Assembly (NCBI RefSeq): GCF_000196235.1
Contig: NC_008541.1
Location: forward strand, 1,240,001 to 1,304,000
Direction of reading: 5' to 3'
DNA from: Arthrobacter sp. FB24
GTDB taxonomy: Bacteria > Actinomycetota > Actinomycetes > Actinomycetales > Micrococcaceae
Length of the DNA: 64,000 nucleotides
The notes below the pieces were generated by a model. It made no database searches and had not been told where the DNA came from. It saw nothing but the letters and a program-made list of their open reading frames with translations. Within the stretch, counting starts at the first letter, position 1; every line of letters starts with the position of its first letter. Both the position numbers and the translations under genes were made by a program. Shown here in pieces: positions 26,585 through 36,619 of the stretch.

Positions 26585-27229
26585 ATGGTGCTGGATGCTC
26601 AGGGGGGCCGGCCGCAAGTGAGGCACACCGCTGCCGCACGCGCCCAGGGCGGACTGTTGATCACAGGACTGTTCGTAGTCCTCCTGTTTGTGATCGAGTT
26701 CGTCAACGCGGCAACGTTCCATGCATTGAACCGGACGTTCGGGCTACGTCCGCGCAGCGCCGACGGACTGCTGGACATCCTCACGTTCCCGCTGTTCCAC
26801 GCCAATCTGGGCCACGTTGTCTCCAACGCGCTGCCGCTGATCATCTTCGGCTTCCTCGTTTTTATGTCCGGGCTCCGGGTCTTCGTCACCGCGGTGGCCT
26901 TCAGCTGGCTCGGTTCGGGCCTGGTCGTGTGGCTGATCGGCGGCTGGGGGATCACGGTGGGCGCGTCGGGCCTGGTGTTTGGCCTGTTTGCCTTCCTGCT
27001 GGTCCGGGGCTTCTTCAACAGCAGCTGGTGGCAGATAGCGCTGTCAGTACTCCTGTTCCTCAGCTACGGCGGAATCCTGTTCGGCATCCTTCCCGGCGTG
27101 GCAGGGTTCGTTTCCTGGCAGGCGCACCTGGGCGGAGCGCTGGGCGGCGTCGCCGCCGCCATGCTGCTGAGGCCCCGGCGGCTTCCGCAGGAACGCCAGG
27201 TCGCGGAAGACCGGGCCCCCAGGAATTAA
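26585..27229 (+). CDS. Rhomboid family intramembrane serine protease
   Basis: A 214-residue, six-helix membrane protease. The catalytic dyad is Ser128 in VGASGLVFGLF and His181 in WQAHLGGALGG; HANLGHVVSNALPL (residues 72-85) carries the conserved His/Asn of helix 2. The start ATG 26585 lies five bases after the ilvA stop, suggesting read-through transcription. Substrates cannot be predicted. Transcription ends at the 27236-27285 hairpin. Confidence 0.94.
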   Translation: MVLDAQGGRPQVRHTAAARAQGGLLITGLFVVLLFVIEFVNAATFHALNRTFGLRPRSADGLLDILTFPLFHANLGHVVSNALPLIIFGFLVFMSGLRVFVTAVAFSWLGSGLVVWLIGGWGITVGASGLVFGLFAFLLVRGFFNSSWWQIALSVLLFLSYGGILFGILPGVAGFVSWQAHLGGALGGVAAAMLLRPRRLPQERQVAEDRAPRN

Positions 27230-27235
27230 GCCTTA

Positions 27236-27285
27236 ACGCACGACGCCGGCCGTCGCCGCGGAAGGGGAGGGCCGGCGTCGTGCGT
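27236..27285. terminator. Bidirectional terminator between rhomboid gene and greA
   Basis: Sixteen-base perfect arms, ACGCACGACGCCGGCC and its complement, enclose an 18-base loop. The flanks TTA and TAAAT give short T-runs in both directions. Confidence 0.8.
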
Positions 27286-27317
27286 AAATGCTTTGCAGTG
27301 GTCCCGGAGCTGCGCTC

Positions 27318-27812
27318 CTAGCCTGCGTACGGCTTGGCGGAGAGGATCTCCACCGTGATGTCCTTGCCGTTCGGGGCGGTGTAGCTGAGCTTGTCGCCCT
27401 CCTTGTGGCCGACAATCGCAGAGCCAAGCGGGGACTTTTCGCTGAAGACGTCAAGGTCCGAATCGCCGGCGATCTCGCGGGATCCGAGCAGGAAGGTCTC
27501 CTCGTCTCCGGCGATCCTGGCGACAACGATCATTCCGGGCTCCACAATTCCGTCGTCGGCCGGGGACTCGCCCACGTGGGCGTCCCGGAGCAGTACGGTG
27601 AGCTGGCGGATGCGGGCCTCGATCTTGCCCTGCTCCTCCTTGGCGGCGTGGTAACCGCCGTTTTCCTTGAGGTCGCCTTCCTGGCGGGCAGCTTCGATTT
27701 TCTGGACGATTTCCGCCCGGCCGGCGCCGGAGAGGTGGTCCAGCTCTGCCTTCAGGCGGTCAAAAGCTTCCTGGGTAAGCCAAGCTGCAGTTGCGCTGTT
27801 GGTGGTAGACAC
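27318..27812 (-). CDS. greA: Transcription elongation factor GreA
   Basis: A 164-residue factor that stimulates RNA cleavage by backtracked RNA polymerase. The N-terminal coiled coil (LTQEAFDRLKAELDHLSG ... RIRQLTVLLRDAHVGE) carries the acidic tip in KENGGYHAAKEEQGK, and the C-terminal FKBP-like domain includes SPLGSAIVGHKEGDKLSYTAPNGKDITVEIL. GTG 27812 with AGGAG seven bases upstream gives the standard length; TTG 27836 is the only earlier start. An unusually structured leader lies upstream. Confidence 0.95.
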   Translation of the reverse strand: MSTTNSATAAWLTQEAFDRLKAELDHLSGAGRAEIVQKIEAARQEGDLKENGGYHAAKEEQGKIEARIRQLTVLLRDAHVGESPADDGIVEPGMIVVARIAGDEETFLLGSREIAGDSDLDVFSEKSPLGSAIVGHKEGDKLSYTAPNGKDITVEILSAKPYAG

Positions 27813-27828
27813 GGACTTCTCCTTTTTC

Positions 27829-27858
27829 GTGGTCAAACAAGTTTGTGGTCAAACAAGT
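27829..27858. repeat. 14-base direct repeat in the greA leader
   Basis: GTGGTCAAACAAGT occurs at 27829-27842 and again at 27845-27858, with only two bases between copies. It lies between the greA ribosome site and the leader hairpin. Confidence 0.85.
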
Positions 27859-27884
27859 AAAACCCCGCCACGGTGGCCACTCAT
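27849..27884 (-). CDS. Possible 11-residue leader peptide before greA
   Basis: ATG at 27884 opens MSGHRGGVLLV and stops at TGA 27851-27849, running across the 3' arm and T-run of the leader hairpin. No convincing ribosome site precedes it. Such placement could couple translation to attenuation, but a chance open frame is equally possible. Confidence 0.2.
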   Translation of the reverse strand: MSGHRGGVLLV

Positions 27885-27911
27885 GGAACTCAGCAACCAG
27901 CTCAGCGGGGT
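27857..27911 (-). promoter_or_regulatory. Attenuator-like hairpin in the greA leader
   Basis: Read on the - strand, ACCCCGC (from 27911) pairs with GCGGGGT (to 27862), which is followed by TTTA; the loop contains GCCACCGTGGC. The structure resembles an intrinsic terminator 45 bases before greA. A -10-like TACAAT at 27932-27927 would start transcription just upstream. Confidence 0.5.
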
Positions 27912-28014
27912 AGAAGGTATTGATCCATTGTAGTCAATGCGCTGGACAAACCAAAGAAGGCCTGCGGCGTGGGTCACAGGCCGAAGGCGAAATCGCCGGC
28001 AAAACTACGGCCAG

Positions 28015-28473
28015 CTACTTGTTTCCGTCGGGGATCCAGCAGCTGTCCACCACGCCGGAAACGGACAACGACTCCGTGCGAACCACCGCGCGGTGCACCG
28101 TGGTGCGTCCGCCGTCAGCGGTGGCGTCCGCAGGGTTCGGCCCGATATCAACCACTTTCCAGCCGACCACCGCGAACTTGGCATCCAGCGCTTTGACCGC
28201 GCATTTGGCGGCGGTTCCGGGCTCCTTGGTGACCTGGAAATCGATCTCCGCCTGCGTGGCGTCCGTGGTGCTGTAGCCGATGTCCTTGAATGACACTGTC
28301 TCGGTGTTCAGGGAGGTGGAGATCCACGCCATGAAGCCGATCCCGGCGACCAGCGCAGCGATTCCGATGTTGCGCTTGGCCTTACTCGAGAGGACACGCT
28401 TTTGGCCCCCGTAACGATTGGCTAGGGTGGTAGTTGCCGGCGCCGAAGTAGCCGGCTGATCCTCGGAAGTCAC
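28015..28473 (-). CDS. DUF4307 membrane protein
   Basis: A 152-residue protein with a short hydrophilic N-terminus, one membrane helix (NIGIAALVAGIGFMAWISTSL, about residues 36-56) and an extracytoplasmic domain ending in a conserved Cys pair (KCAVKALDAKFAVVGWKVVDIG ... DSCWIPDG). It matches actinobacterial DUF4307. GTG 28473 is the start. It stands between greA and mca, divergent from mca, as in mycobacteria. Function is unknown. Confidence 0.85.
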   Translation of the reverse strand: MTSEDQPATSAPATTTLANRYGGQKRVLSSKAKRNIGIAALVAGIGFMAWISTSLNTETVSFKDIGYSTTDATQAEIDFQVTKEPGTAAKCAVKALDAKFAVVGWKVVDIGPNPADATADGGRTTVHRAVVRTESLSVSGVVDSCWIPDGNK

Positions 28474-28568
28474 CGTTCCAGTTTAGTGTGGATCCGAACG
28501 GGATATTTCCGCGTCCCTGCCGCCGTGAACCCGCAACGCCAAAATTCGAAGAAAGTGAGCCGTTTCAG

Positions 28569-29474
28569 ATGACAGCGTCTGCAAGCCAGTCAAAACCGCT
28601 CCGCCTGCTGGCAGTCCACGCTCACCCTGACGACGAGTCGAGCAAGGGCGCAGCCACCATGGCGATGTACGCAGCGGCCGGTGTTGACGTCATGGTGGCC
28701 ACTTGCACCGACGGGTCGCGGGGCGACATCCAGAACCCTGCCATGGAGCACGAGCCACACCCCAAGCGCGACATGGCCGGCGCCCGGCGGCTCGAAATGG
28801 ACAATGCCGCCAAGGTGCTGGGAATCCGCCAGCGCTGGCTGGGCTTCGTGGACTCAGGACTGCCTGAAGGGGACCCGTTGCCGCCGCTGCCGCCGGGCTC
28901 CTTCGCCCTCCAGCCGCTGGAGGTGGCCGCGGCTCCGCTGGTCCGGCTGGTGCGCGACTTCAAGCCCCACGTGATCGTGAGCTACGACGAGAACGGTGGC
29001 TATCCGCACCCGGACCACATCATGGCCCACCGGGTGGCCGTGGAGGCCTTCGAAGCCGCGGGCGATCCGGAACGGTACCAGGGGGCCGGCGAACCCTGGG
29101 CGCCCGGCAAGCTGTACTACGACCGTGCCTTCAGCCCTGACCGGTTCCGCGCACTGCACTTTGCCCTTGAAGAGGCGGGCCTGCAGTCGCCCTACGCCGA
29201 ACGGCTGGCAGCCTGGCTCGAAGCTGATGCCGAAGGCCATACACCGCCGCCCCCGACCCACCCCACCACCACCCAGATTGAGTGCGGGGACTATTTCGAA
29301 GCCAGGGACGACGCGCTCCGCGCCCACCGCACCCAGGTGGATCCGCTGGGCTTCTTCTTCGCGGTGTCTCCGGACATGCAGCGCCGCGCCTGGCCCTGGG
29401 AAGACTACAGCCTGATCCAGTCGCGGGTGCCGGTGGAGTTGCCGGAAAAGGATCTCTTCGCCGGGCTAAGATAG
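28569..29474 (+). CDS. mca: Mycothiol S-conjugate amidase
   Basis: A 301-residue zinc amidase that cleaves mycothiol conjugates of toxins to mercapturic acids and GlcN-Ins. The LmbE-type zinc motif is VHAHPDDESSKGAATMAMY (His19, Asp22), with the third His in NGGYPHPDHIMAHRVAVEA. The SSKGAAT sequence and HRTQVDPLGFFFAV favour Mca over the related deacetylase MshB. ATG 28569 is supported by GTGAG upstream and by homology; the open frame from 28488 is ignored. Confidence 0.93.
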   Translation: MTASASQSKPLRLLAVHAHPDDESSKGAATMAMYAAAGVDVMVATCTDGSRGDIQNPAMEHEPHPKRDMAGARRLEMDNAAKVLGIRQRWLGFVDSGLPEGDPLPPLPPGSFALQPLEVAAAPLVRLVRDFKPHVIVSYDENGGYPHPDHIMAHRVAVEAFEAAGDPERYQGAGEPWAPGKLYYDRAFSPDRFRALHFALEEAGLQSPYAERLAAWLEADAEGHTPPPPTHPTTTQIECGDYFEARDDALRAHRTQVDPLGFFFAVSPDMQRRAWPWEDYSLIQSRVPVELPEKDLFAGLR

Positions 29475-29540
29475 AACCAGGCTCATTTCTATGTCTTGTA
29501 GAAGTCAGGGCCCTCAAAACGTTCCACAGAAGGTTTAACC

Positions 29541-29901
29541 GTGCATCACTTGCTCATTGCCCTCGCGACGGCCCCGGCGCCCAGCCCCACGCCCTCCCTG
29601 CGCCCGGGCCTCTCCGAAGACCAGGTGACTCCGGGTATGTGGGGCTTCATCATGACCGCGTTCTTCGTGCTGGCCACCACGCTGCTGATCGTGGACATGG
29701 TGCGGCGCATCCGCCGGGTCCGCTACCGGGCCCAGGTGGAGGAGGAGCGTCTGGCCGCACTTGCTGGCGGAAGCCAGGACATGCCTGGAACCGGCACTCC
29801 GGTTGCGCAGGCTCCGGATGCAGAGGATTCCGGCACGCATGGGCCGGGCACCGGCGGCGGACGCCAGGGCGGCGCCGATCTCCGAACGGAACACAACGGT
29901 G

Positions 29902-29924
<23 letters not shown>
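29541..29924 (+). CDS. Small single-helix membrane protein of unknown function
   Basis: A 127-residue protein: a short external N-terminus, one membrane helix (FIMTAFFVLATTLLIVDMV, about residues 36-54), a basic juxtamembrane stretch (RRIRRVRYRAQVEEER) and a low-complexity Gly/Asp tail. The same position beside mca is occupied by a small membrane protein in mycobacteria as I recall. GTG 29541 follows AGAAGG. Its end overlaps the start of the DUF255 gene by 23 bases, so the pair is probably co-translated. I do not recognise a named family. Confidence 0.75.
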
Positions 29925-32168
<2,244 letters not shown>

Positions 32169-32172
<4 letters not shown>

Positions 32173-32494
32173 CGTCTTTGCCGCATCCGGAGTCCGGTGT
32201 TCCGCGGGACCCGGGCCGCTTTGAACTGGTGATTTTCGCCTGCGACGGCGTCCTGGTCGATTCCGAGTCATTGCCATCAGGGTGGGCGGCGGACGCTCGG
32301 GCAGACGGGGCTGCTTCAGCAGTTTGAAGGACGGATCTTCAGTGCCTCGCCTTTGGCGGGGGAGTGACGCCGGCTGCGAAGCTGGCGGGCCCGCGAACCA
32401 CGGTATTCCAGCAGATGAGGGAGCTTCCGGACCTTATTGCCGCTCCGCGCGCACACTGGGAAGGCCTGCCGCGGGTTCTGCCAGCTGGCGTTAA
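32169..32494 (+). pseudogene. Decayed HAD-superfamily phosphatase
   Basis: ATG 32169 overlaps the DUF255 stop and opens a HAD start, RFELVIFACDGVLVDSES. The nucleophilic Asp of the usual FDCDGVLVDSE is Ala. After about 32275 the frame breaks: homologous text continues in another frame as RTLGQTGLLQQFEGRIFSAS to a stop, then the family's tail TTVFQQMRELPDLIAAP appears up to TAA 32494. Around 100 codons of the middle are missing. The order of fragments is right, so this is a deletion remnant and not a functional gene. Confidence 0.75.
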
Positions 32495-33222
32495 GCCGGC
32501 CTGCTGAGGACCGCTATGGCGATGGCGACGAAGTGCGCGGCAAAAGCGAACACGGTGAAAGCGTGGAAGAGCTCATGGAAGCCAAAATGTTCGTAGCTGA
32601 AGTTCGGCTTTTTGAGCGCGTAGAACACCGCGCCGGCGATGTACAAGGCGCCGCCCACGCAGATCAGCACGGCGGAAGCAATGCTGGCCGCAAAAAAGTC
32701 CGGCAGGTAGAACAGTGAACCGCAGCCCAGGGCAATATAGATGGGCACGTACAGCCAGCGCGGCGCATGAGTCCAGAGCAGCCGGAACAGCACGCCCAGA
32801 ATGGCGCCGGACCAGATGACCCACAGCAGCACCACTGCCTTGGGCCGTTCCAGCAGGGCCCAGGCCAAGGGAGTGTAGCTGCCGGCGATCACCAGCATGA
32901 TATTGGTGTGGTCGAGGCGCTTCAGGACGATCTTGACGGCGGGGGACCAGTTCCCGCGGTGGTACACGGCGCTGATTCCGAACAGCAGCACACCCGTCAC
33001 TGCGTAGACGGTGGAAGCGATTTTCAGGTCGGTGGTGGGTGCCAACAGGATCAGGACCAGCCCCGCGGCGAAAGCAAGCGGCGCCGTGACGGTATGGATC
33101 CACCCCCGCCATTTAGGTTTGATCGTCAGCAGCTCCGCGATGCGGACTGCAGCATCGTCCATGGGGCCTGATTTCCGGCCGCGGCCCGCTCCCGCGCCCG
33201 GCTGGGGAGATTTGCTTTCCAT
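32491..33222 (-). CDS. Hemolysin III/PAQR family membrane protein
   Basis: A 243-residue seven-helix protein of the HlyIII/adipoR-like family. Conserved parts: RGWIHTVTAPLAFAAGLVLI, FGISAVYHRGNW (metal-binding His), LDHTNIMLVIAGSYTPLAW, and GFHELFHAFTVFAFAAHFVAI with the C-terminal His pair. These His/Asp/Ser residues suggest a metal-dependent hydrolase. A hydrophilic N-terminus of about 40 residues precedes the core. TTATTC seven bases before the ATG suggests a leaderless mRNA. Its stop abuts the end of the HAD remnant. Confidence 0.93.
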   Translation of the reverse strand: MESKSPQPGAGAGRGRKSGPMDDAAVRIAELLTIKPKWRGWIHTVTAPLAFAAGLVLILLAPTTDLKIASTVYAVTGVLLFGISAVYHRGNWSPAVKIVLKRLDHTNIMLVIAGSYTPLAWALLERPKAVVLLWVIWSGAILGVLFRLLWTHAPRWLYVPIYIALGCGSLFYLPDFFAASIASAVLICVGGALYIAGAVFYALKKPNFSYEHFGFHELFHAFTVFAFAAHFVAIAIAVLSRPA

Positions 33223-33228
33223 GGCTCA

Positions 33229-33270
33229 AGAATAAACTACGTTCCAGTAAGTTACCCGTGAGTAATAATG
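33229..33270 (-). promoter_or_regulatory. Promoter/operator region of the hemolysin III gene
   Basis: On the - strand TTATTC (33235-33230) lies seven bases before the ATG. Just upstream is TTACTCACGGGTAA (33264-33251), an imperfect palindrome with TTAC/GTAA ends, of a kind bound by TetR or GntR repressors. The regulator is unknown. Confidence 0.35.
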
Positions 33271-33362
33271 CTCGCGCTGAATTGCGAGGGCCTGTTGCAC
33301 CCCGCCCCCGTTGTGGGCGGGTAGCCTAGGAATGCACTGCCGTCATACATCAAGGAAGTCAG

Positions 33363-34136
33363 GTGAGTCTCCGGATGGAGTTGCCCGGGATCCTCTATGG
33401 CTTCTATGAACGCAAGCTCCTGCGCTCGCTGGACAAGGACCGCATCCCCAAACACATCGGCGTAATGGTGGACGGCAACCGCCGCTGGGCCAAACAGTTC
33501 AACGCCCCCACCAGCCAGGGACACCAGGCCGGTGCCGACAAAATCCATGAGTTCCTCGGCTGGTGCCAGGAACTCGGCATCAAGGTAGTCACGCTCTACA
33601 TGCTCTCTACCGACAACATGAGCCGCTCCGGTGAGGAGCTGGACCTGCTGATGGGGATCATCGCCAACACACTTGACCGGCTGGACGAGGACGCAGACAT
33701 CTCCGTGCACGCCATGGGAGCTCCGGAGTTGCTTCCCGATTACCTCGCCGAGCGTCTCAATAAGCTCACGGCGCGGACGCCGGCCCACGAAAAACTCCAC
33801 GTCAACGTCGCCGTGGGCTACGGAGGACGCCGCGAAATCGTGGACGCCGTCAGGGAGCTCCTCCATGACGCCGTTGCCCGTGGCAAAGACATCGGCAAGC
33901 TCGCGGACGAACTCAGCGTGGACGACATCTCACGTTTCCTTTACACCCGGGGCCAGCCGGACCCGGACCTGGTGATCCGCACTTCCGGGGAGCAGCGGCT
34001 GTCCGGCTTCCTGATGTGGCAGAGCGCCTACAGCGAGTTCTACTTCTGCGAGGCGCTCTGGCCGGCCTTCCGCAAGGTGGACTTCCTGCGCGCATTACGC
34101 GACTACGCAGGCCGGCAGCGCCGGTTCGGCTCCTGA
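33363..34136 (+). CDS. uppS: Isoprenyl diphosphate synthase (cis-prenyltransferase, UppS family)
   Basis: A 257-residue cis-prenyltransferase. The catalytic Asp37 is in HIGVMVDGNRRWAKQ; VTLYMLSTDNMSRS, LHVNVAVGYGGRREIVDAVREL and PDLVIRTSGEQRLSGFLMWQSAYSEFYF complete the active site. In actinobacteria a paralog in this position (hemolysin III then prenyltransferase) makes short Z-farnesyl diphosphate, so the exact chain length is not certain. The GTG start gives MSLRMELPGIL. Its product feeds lipid carriers for cell-wall glycans. Confidence 0.93.
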   Translation: MSLRMELPGILYGFYERKLLRSLDKDRIPKHIGVMVDGNRRWAKQFNAPTSQGHQAGADKIHEFLGWCQELGIKVVTLYMLSTDNMSRSGEELDLLMGIIANTLDRLDEDADISVHAMGAPELLPDYLAERLNKLTARTPAHEKLHVNVAVGYGGRREIVDAVRELLHDAVARGKDIGKLADELSVDDISRFLYTRGQPDPDLVIRTSGEQRLSGFLMWQSAYSEFYFCEALWPAFRKVDFLRALRDYAGRQRRFGS

Positions 34137-34435
34137 CTCCTGCCGCCGGTGCCCGCGCCCCGCGTCCGGTGCACATCCGTGCCCGGCAGAGCCCGCTCCC
34201 GGCCGGTTCACGCGGAGTTCACATGTTCGCAACAAGAATCGCCGAGAAATAGTTTGGGAAACAAAGAGGCGGGGAATTACGTTGATCTCATTAGCAGGCA
34301 CACTGCCGGCTAATCGGGGAGGCCAGTACATGGAGCGGATTTTCGCACCGGATGTATGGGAGGCCGGAACCGGCCTCGTGGCCGATCCGCCTCACCTATA
34401 GATATCCGGGCGTGCGCCCCGGGGCTGGAGTCGAT
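34137..34435 (+). other. Leader region upstream of phoH with two mini-ORFs
   Basis: A 299-base region. It contains ATG 34223-TAG 34252 (MFATRIAEK, with GGAG upstream) and ATG 34330-TAG 34401 (23 codons, with GGGGAGG seven bases upstream). GGAG also precedes the phoH GTG. I could not identify a convincing promoter. Confidence 0.5.
34330..34401 (+). CDS. Possible 23-residue leader peptide before phoH
   Basis: ATG 34330 follows GGGGAGG at ideal spacing and encodes a 23-residue peptide beginning [15 protein letters not shown]. It ends 34 bases before the phoH GTG. A small gene upstream of phoH2 is reported as an antitoxin-like partner in mycobacteria, but this peptide shows no evident similarity and is much shorter. 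It may be a regulatory leader or chance. Confidence 0.35.
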   Translation: MERIFAPDVWEAGTGLVADPPHL

Positions 34436-35878
34436 GTGGCTATTTCTGAACAACTGCCCGACGTCATTTCCGACCAGGGAGAGAAAGCTACCTCTCGCGC
34501 CAAGCGAGCAACCTCACAGACCGGTGCAGCCAATTATGACGCTGCGGCCGGTCTTGCTGTATCCGGCGAAAGTGCCGCGACAGATGACACCCTGTGGAGC
34601 TTTGTCATCGACACTTCGGTATTGCTCTCGGACCCCCGCGCCCTGCTGCGGTTCGCGGAACATGAAGTCATTGTGCCGATCGTGGTCATCACGGAACTTG
34701 AGGGCAAGAGGCACGACCCCGAACTGGGATACTTCGCCCGCAAGGCGCTCCGGCTCCTGGACGACCTCCGCGTCCAGCACGGCGGTCTCGACCGCCCGAT
34801 CCCGCTGGGTGACGACGGGGGCACGCTCATGGTGGAGATGAACCACATCTCCACAGAAGTGCTCCCCATGGGATTCCGCGGCGGGGACAACGACAGCCGC
34901 ATCCTCGCCGTCGCGAAGAACCTCGCCAACGAGGGCCGCAACGTCACTGTGGTCTCCAAGGACCTGCCAATGCGCGTCAAGGCCTCAGCCATGGGGCTGC
35001 TGGCAGACGAGTACCGCAACGAACTGGTGAAGGATTCCGGCTGGACCGGGATGGCGGAGGTGGAAGCCAGCGAGGAGGACGTCGCCACGCTCTATGGCCA
35101 CGAGCCCGTCTTTATCCCGGCCGCGGCAGAGATGCCCGTCAACACCGGACTGGTGCTGCTTTCAAACCGGGGCTCAGCACTGGGACGTGTAGGTGCCGAC
35201 AAGCAGGTCCGGCTGGTCAAGGGGGACCGCGACGTCTTCGGACTGCACGGCCGTTCCGCGGAACAGCGGCTGGCCATCGACATGCTGATGGATCCGTCAG
35301 TGGGCATCGTGTCGATCGGCGGCCGTGCCGGCACCGGAAAGTCCGCGCTGGCTCTTTGTGCGGGCCTCGAAGCCGTGCTGGAACGCCGCGAACACCGCAA
35401 GGTCATTGTCTTCCGGCCGCTCTACGCAGTGGGCGGCCAGGAGCTCGGCTACCTGCCCGGTTCCGAATCGGAGAAGATGAACCCCTGGGCGCAGGCCGTC
35501 TTCGACACCCTCGGCGCCCTGGTCAGCCAGGAAGTCGTCGAGGAAGTCATGGACCGCGGCATGCTGGAAGTGATGCCGCTGACCCACATCCGCGGCCGCT
35601 CGCTCCATGACGCGTTCGTGATCGTCGACGAGGCGCAGTCCCTGGAGAAGAACGTCCTCCTCACCGTGATGAGCCGGATCGGCCAGAACTCGAAGATCGT
35701 CCTGACCCACGACGTCGCCCAGCGCGACAACCTGCGGGTCGGCCGGCACGACGGCGTGGCCGCCGTCGTCGAAACCCTCAAGGGACACCCGCTCTTCGGG
35801 CACATCACCCTCACACGGTCCGAGCGCTCGCCGATCGCGGCCCTGGTGACGGAACTGCTCGAGGGGGCGGAAATCTAG
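34436..35878 (+). CDS. phoH2: PIN-PhoH fusion ATPase (PhoH2)
   Basis: A 480-residue protein. An N-terminal PIN ribonuclease domain ([27 protein letters not shown], acidic residues in [14 protein letters not shown] and [15 protein letters not shown]) is fused to a PhoH NTPase with Walker [16 protein letters not shown] and Walker [16 protein letters not shown], plus [24 protein letters not shown]. Mycobacterial PhoH2 has ATP-dependent RNA unwinding and cleavage activity. GTG 34436 with GGAG is chosen; ATG 34352 in the same frame adds 28 unsupported residues. It is followed by an imperfect hairpin. Confidence 0.92.
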   Translation: MAISEQLPDVISDQGEKATSRAKRATSQTGAANYDAAAGLAVSGESAATDDTLWSFVIDTSVLLSDPRALLRFAEHEVIVPIVVITELEGKRHDPELGYFARKALRLLDDLRVQHGGLDRPIPLGDDGGTLMVEMNHISTEVLPMGFRGGDNDSRILAVAKNLANEGRNVTVVSKDLPMRVKASAMGLLADEYRNELVKDSGWTGMAEVEASEEDVATLYGHEPVFIPAAAEMPVNTGLVLLSNRGSALGRVGADKQVRLVKGDRDVFGLHGRSAEQRLAIDMLMDPSVGIVSIGGRAGTGKSALALCAGLEAVLERREHRKVIVFRPLYAVGGQELGYLPGSESEKMNPWAQAVFDTLGALVSQEVVEEVMDRGMLEVMPLTHIRGRSLHDAFVIVDEAQSLEKNVLLTVMSRIGQNSKIVLTHDVAQRDNLRVGRHDGVAAVVETLKGHPLFGHITLTRSERSPIAALVTELLEGAEI

Positions 35879-35892
35879 GCAAACTGCCTTAG

Positions 35893-35930
35893 CAAGGGGC
35901 CGTGGCCGGGTGTCCCGGGCCGCGGCCCTT
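35893..35930. terminator. Hairpin between phoH and the acetyltransferase
   Basis: AAGGGGCCGTGGCC pairs imperfectly with GGCCGCGGCCCTT across a short GC-rich loop. It sits between convergent genes, so it could stop transcription in both directions. Confidence 0.5.
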
Positions 35931-35938
35931 CGCCGTCG

Positions 35939-36583
35939 CTAGAGTCCGAGGAACTTTGCCGTGGCTTCGTGGCCCTCCACTTTCAGCGACCAGTCGGGGC
36001 GTTTGAAGGTGGCCGGGGTGAGCCGGACCTTTTGCACTTCCTGCACCTTCCCGCCCCAGGAGGCCCGGGCGACGCCGTTCAGCTCGTAGCCGAGGGCGCG
36101 GGATACTCCCAGGGACTTTTCATTCCAGGCCGCGGCCTCGGATTCGGCCACTTCAGCCTCCAGGTGGTCGAAGGCGTAGCTGACGACGGCGGCCCGCATC
36201 TCCTTGCCGAAGCCCCGGCCCTGCGCGGACTTCCTGAGCCAGGAGCCGGTGGAGACCGTCCTGAGCGTCGCGAAGTCCCTGGCCTCGATGTCCTGGCAGC
36301 CGATGAACCCGCCGTCATGCCAGATGCCGAGCAGGAGCGTCCAGGCTTCCGGGGTCACTCCGCCCCGGCAGCGCCAGTACCAGTGCGCCATGTTCGGTCC
36401 GAGCTCCTCTGCCGGGGACTCTGCCCAGGGCCGGCTGAAAGGGCTTTGGCCGGGCTCGTGGACGCCGCTCAGGGCCGCCTGTACCGCCGCCGGGATCTCT
36501 TCGTCCCGGATGGGACGGAGGGTGAGGCGGGGCGTCGCCAGGGTGAGGGCGAACGGGGGCCAGAAGGTTGCGGGCTCAGTCAT
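35939..36583 (-). CDS. GNAT acetyltransferase, RimJ/RimL type
   Basis: A 214-residue acetyltransferase. TPRLTLRPIRDEEIPAAVQAAL opens the RimJ/RimL-like fold, GFIGCQDIEARDFATLRTVSTGSWL gives the central strands, and RKSAQGRGFGKEMRAAVVSYAFDHL holds the acetyl-CoA loop (QGRGFG). AAAWNEKSLGVSRALGYELNGV is the conserved region that follows. The substrate may be a protein N-terminus or a small amine. It stands alone between convergent phoH and a same-strand unknown gene. Confidence 0.88.
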   Translation of the reverse strand: MTEPATFWPPFALTLATPRLTLRPIRDEEIPAAVQAALSGVHEPGQSPFSRPWAESPAEELGPNMAHWYWRCRGGVTPEAWTLLLGIWHDGGFIGCQDIEARDFATLRTVSTGSWLRKSAQGRGFGKEMRAAVVSYAFDHLEAEVAESEAAAWNEKSLGVSRALGYELNGVARASWGGKVQEVQKVRLTPATFKRPDWSLKVEGHEATAKFLGL

Positions 36584-36619
36584 CAGGGAAGCTTAGCCGG
36601 GGGACCCGCGGGCAGCCAG

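Noticed and set aside
22917..26639. 1240-codon - strand frame
   Set aside because: Antisense to the epimerase, AI-2E and ilvA genes, composition-driven and without motifs.
28488..28568. Longer N-terminus for mca
   Set aside because: The 27 extra residues are Arg/Pro-rich without homology, and a better ATG follows.
34255..34285. SigH/SigE-type promoter GGGAA...CGTT before phoH
   Set aside because: The spacing between elements is 18-19 bases, longer than the usual 16-17, and the match is short.
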